Source: SAR116 cluster bacterium AG-390-L20 (GTDB lineage: Bacteria; Pseudomonadota; Alphaproteobacteria; Puniceispirillales; Marisalimonadaceae). Taken from it: a stretch of 64,000 bases of DNA. The stretch is taken from contig QCHB01000001.1 in assembly GCA_003278095.1 (NCBI GenBank), positions 194,001-258,000 on the forward strand. The letters are read 5' to 3'. Position numbers and translations under genes: made by a program. Below, one piece after another: positions 61,875 through 64,000 of the stretch. How positions within the stretch are numbered: position 1 is the first letter of the stretch; the number at the start of each line of letters is the position of its first letter. The notes below the pieces were generated by a model. That model ran no database searches and was not told the DNA's origin. It was given only the letters and a program-made list of their open reading frames with translations.

Positions 61875-63136
61875 GACATCCCCAAAGAAAACTTACCCAT
61901 ATTATAATCTCCTGAAACTGAGCTACCAAATGAAAAGTCTAGTGGCAGGTGCAATCCATCATAAATTCCTACAAAATTTAATCCAAAAGCAATTTCATTA
62001 TTTGTAGATGCGCTACTTAAATTTAAAGAATGTTTATTTCCATATAGTGGTAAGCGTGTATCCAAAGTAGTTGCCATAAGGCTAACTTGATCAGCATATT
62101 TTCTTGTAGCTGCATGATTAGCCTCGTTTGGCTCTTGTATGATTAAATCTCCTATAACTGTAGTACTATCAGTAGCATTTTTCCCGATTTGTATATTACC
62201 AGTCGAAGAAGCCATTATATCTTTCCCATAAGTAGAGGAATCGTAAAAGAGCATGGAATTACTTCCAATATGGACTATATCATTTGCGGTATCCTTGTAT
62301 AAAAATGTGTCTCCACTACTATCAATTAAAGTGTTTGCTTTTATTGTGTTTGCCGTAATAGTTCCATTAGCTGTAATATTTCTAAAACCAGAAATATCAG
62401 AATTACTATCCACAACAACAGCTTTGTTGGCACTTACAGTTCCTGCGGTTACATCATCAAGTGTTTCTAATTCACTTTCTGATATATTTGCATTACCAAT
62501 AATAAAAGAACCACTGGCAGTAATGTTACCTGAACTGGTTATATTACTTGAACTTATTGTTCCTAAACCTGAAACGTTTCCATTGGTGTCAAAGGTATAG
62601 TTACTACTTGAAAATGTACCTGTTATTGCTAAATTGTCATTTATAGTCACCGTATTATTAGAAAAGTCACCATGTATTAATGGACTATTGTCAGCGATAT
62701 TAGAGATGAAAAGTTGATTAGATACACTTCCTGATGTAGGTCCTGCCTCATATCCAATAAATATATTGCCAGACCCATCGACATTTGTTGATCCAGACTT
62801 GTAACCAATTGCAGTATTTTTGTCCCCGCTTGTTAAGGCGACTAAGCTATCTGATCCAATTGCAGTATTATAATCTCCGGTATGTATAAGTTTGCCTGAC
62901 TCATACCCAACGACTGTATTTGCATTTCCTTCTGTCAAATCCATTCCAACTGCATGATAACCATAAGCTGTATTAAAATCTCCTGACGTTATATCTGGAA
63001 ATACTGCACCACCACCGGCACCACTGTCAGATCCACAATTATCTGTATTAGTACATGATGCATTTGCTGAAAAATCACTTATTAAACTCATACTTAAACA
63101 TATTATAATAAATATTTTTATAAAAATTAAAGCCAT
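61868..63136 (-). CDS. Trimeric autotransporter-like surface protein with phage-fibre-like stalk
   Basis: 422 residues. Signal peptide about 1-26 (ending SANAS). Residues about 53-135 hold five YadA-head-like repeats of the NTAIGY or NTVVGY form (NTAYGYHAVG, NTVVGYESG, NTAIGSDSL, NTAIGYKSG, NIFIGYEAG). Residues 170-335 form a Ser/Thr/Asn-rich stalk with TLDDVTAGTVSANKAVVVDS and GFRNITANGTITA, forms I recall from marine phage tail fibres. HAATRKYADQ at 341-350 is also phage-fibre-like. The last 70 residues look like a small beta-barrel anchor ending in SLGMSW. Likely a trimeric surface adhesin. Confidence 0.75.
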   Translation of the reverse strand: MALIFIKIFIIICLSMSLISDFSANASCTNTDNCGSDSGAGGGAVFPDITSGDFNTAYGYHAVGMDLTEGNANTVVGYESGKLIHTGDYNTAIGSDSLVALTSGDKNTAIGYKSGSTNVDGSGNIFIGYEAGPTSGSVSNQLFISNIADNSPLIHGDFSNNTVTINDNLAITGTFSSSNYTFDTNGNVSGLGTISSSNITSSGNITASGSFIIGNANISESELETLDDVTAGTVSANKAVVVDSNSDISGFRNITANGTITANTIKANTLIDSSGDTFLYKDTANDIVHIGSNSMLFYDSSTYGKDIMASSTGNIQIGKNATDSTTVIGDLIIQEPNEANHAATRKYADQVSLMATTLDTRLPLYGNKHSLNLSSASTNNEIAFGLNFVGIYDGLHLPLDFSFGSSVSGDYNMGKFSLGMSW

Positions 63137-63171
63137 GTAAATATTACGGCGTAATAATTTTTTTTTTAAAA

Positions 63172-63756
63172 CTAAGCAATCATATGGACATCATAACGTA
63201 TAGTTTTGCCCAAAATCTGATGTGAACATTGCTTAATATCTTTTAAAGGATCAGCATATCTTGGTTGTTTAATAACAACTCTGTTTTTTGCAAATTTTAA
63301 GGCTACGTCTATCAATTCTGTATAATCAGAATCTGGCCCAACAATTTCCCTTACTAATCTCATATCATTTTTTACAAGAGCTGTTTTTTTTCTATCTTTG
63401 TACATTGTGTCTATTAAAATGACTTCTGGTGATAGATTAGGTAGAATATTTTTTGAGTCACCAAAAATTAAGTTCATTCTGCCTATAATTTTACTTACCT
63501 CTCCTCCAAACAAAATACCCTCTGCAAAACCATCTTGCAGTAATTTATGTATTTTTTCAGATCGTTCTATTAAGGTAACATTTGCACCAAGTGAAGCTAG
63601 TATAAAAGCATCGTAACCTAAGCCAGCTGTAGCGTCTATAATGTTTCTATTTTTATTGGATTTCATTCCGACGGCTTTGGCTAAATTTTGACCTCTACCT
63701 TTACCGTATTTTAATCTATGTAATATTGGACCTTCAACAAAAGAACATTTCAACAT
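63172..63756 (-). CDS. rsmJ: 16S rRNA (guanine(1516)-N2)-methyltransferase
   Basis: 194 residues. The SAM motif is IIDATAGLGYDAFILASLGANVTLIERS (about 38-66), the distinctive RsmJ form, followed by ILIDTMYKDRKKTALVKNDMRL in place of the usual DPMFPxxKKSALVKKEMR, and VVIKQPRYADPL near the end. It methylates G1516 of 16S rRNA in the small subunit. The first residue context MLKCSFVEGPILHRLKYGKGRGQNLAKAVG is typical for the domain. DTMYKD replaces the more common DPMFP; activity remains likely. Confidence 0.87.
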   Translation of the reverse strand: MLKCSFVEGPILHRLKYGKGRGQNLAKAVGMKSNKNRNIIDATAGLGYDAFILASLGANVTLIERSEKIHKLLQDGFAEGILFGGEVSKIIGRMNLIFGDSKNILPNLSPEVILIDTMYKDRKKTALVKNDMRLVREIVGPDSDYTELIDVALKFAKNRVVIKQPRYADPLKDIKQCSHQILGKTIRYDVHMIA

Positions 63757-63805
63757 TTTGTACTATAAAATTAAATTTTTACATTTTCTAAAATATTTAA
63801 AAAAT

Positions 63806-64000
63806 TTAATTATTCTCCATTGGTAATGTTTGATCAATTGCGGCCCACTCGTGTAAAGAGTTGTCATAAATAGTTATTTTTTCAAATCCTAATTGATATA
63901 AAACAAACGCTTCCAAAGATGCAGCAATACCTCCACCACAGTAGTTAAGAATCTTCTTGTCTTTGGTAATTTTATTTTTCTCAAACATATTGGCAAGTTC
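63806..64000 (-). CDS. Rhodanese-like sulfurtransferase, C-terminal part (start lies beyond the window)
   Basis: Partial gene: the frame is open to the window edge at 64000 and ends in TAA at 63806-63808. The visible 64 residues contain the active-site loop ILNYCGGGIAASLEAF, whose Cys would carry the persulfide in thiosulfate- or mercaptopyruvate-type sulfurtransferases, then a LYQLGFEKITIYDNSLHEWA segment. The terminal part matches the C-terminal repeat of two-domain rhodaneses. The ATG at 63988 is internal, since coding continues upstream. The neighbour is rsmJ. Confidence 0.82.
   Translation of the reverse strand, partial: ELANMFEKNKITKDKKILNYCGGGIAASLEAFVLYQLGFEKITIYDNSLHEWAAIDQTLPMENN

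Noticed and set aside
62253-62600. 115-codon open frame on the plus strand inside the adhesin gene
   Set aside because: Mirror of the Ser/Thr/Asn-rich stalk; translation is low-complexity hydrophobic without a ribosome site.

Overview
The window is a gene-dense stretch of an AT-rich genome (roughly one third G+C by eye). The likely source is a free-living marine alphaproteobacterium with a streamlined genome. The clues are tight operons with many 1-35 bp overlaps, no gap over 300 bases without a gene, the housekeeping string rplU-rpmA-obgE-proB-proA-nadD-rsfS-rlmH-gpmI-ctpA-rppH, several TRAP transporters, and a heterotetrameric sarcosine oxidase operon. I cannot assign the genus from sequence alone. 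I found no tRNA, rRNA, CRISPR array, insertion sequence or integrase.

Layout. 1-779: end of atpD and whole atpC (+). 781-11491: a long minus-strand housekeeping block, starting at the rplU promoter (11571-11598), with a terminator after rpmA (10571-10595), running through obgE, proBA, nadD, rsfS, rlmH, gpmI, ctpA and rppH to an amidase. 11648-17556: a minus-strand branched-chain amino-acid-type ABC operon (binding protein, two ATPases, two permeases) whose last gene is an M23 peptidase. A perfect 15-bp hairpin separates the binding-protein gene from the rest. 17700-22731: divergent soxBDAG (sarcosine oxidase). 22734-30097: two TRAP systems on the minus strand, with an Ldh_2-type oxidoreductase between them on the plus strand. 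30297-35252: a plus-strand aromatic-degradation operon (two extradiol dioxygenases, a flavin hydroxylase, an IclR regulator, an FAH-family hydrolase), followed by a DUF445 gene. 36013-39952: an SDR lacking the usual catalytic pair, a stand-alone AlaX editing protein, a methyltransferase and a GMC oxidoreductase. 40102-44050: TerC-like protein, then a fused TRAP permease divergent from its binding protein, with an unlisted 40-residue membrane protein between them. 44086-59640: mixed catabolic, redox and transport genes. These include an amidase with a RidA-like protein, a 2-hydroxyacid dehydrogenase with an SDR, a HAD dehalogenase, a class I amidotransferase-like hydrolase, a glutathionyl-hydroquinone reductase, a CRYL1-like dehydrogenase/CoA-transferase/D-aminoacylase group, MATE, an alcohol dehydrogenase, cytochrome c' and ChrA. 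59643-63136: a MOSC protein, three unassigned small membrane or lipoprotein genes, a Rap1a/Tai-like protein and a trimeric-autotransporter-like protein with a phage-fibre-like stalk. 63172-64000: rsmJ and the end of a rhodanese.

How it works together. Most accessory genes fit a heterotroph living on dissolved small molecules. TRAP and ABC importers with periplasmic binding proteins sit next to the oxidoreductases, amidases and dioxygenases that would process the imported compounds. Sarcosine oxidase would feed one-carbon units to folate. Hairpins directly after two binding-protein genes suggest that binding proteins are made in excess over their membrane partners.

The least explained part is 60261-63136. 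The pair at 61530-63136 (adhesin-like protein overlapping a Rap1a/Tai-like gene) is the best candidate for something undescribed. Function calls come from recognising family motifs by eye; no database search was run.
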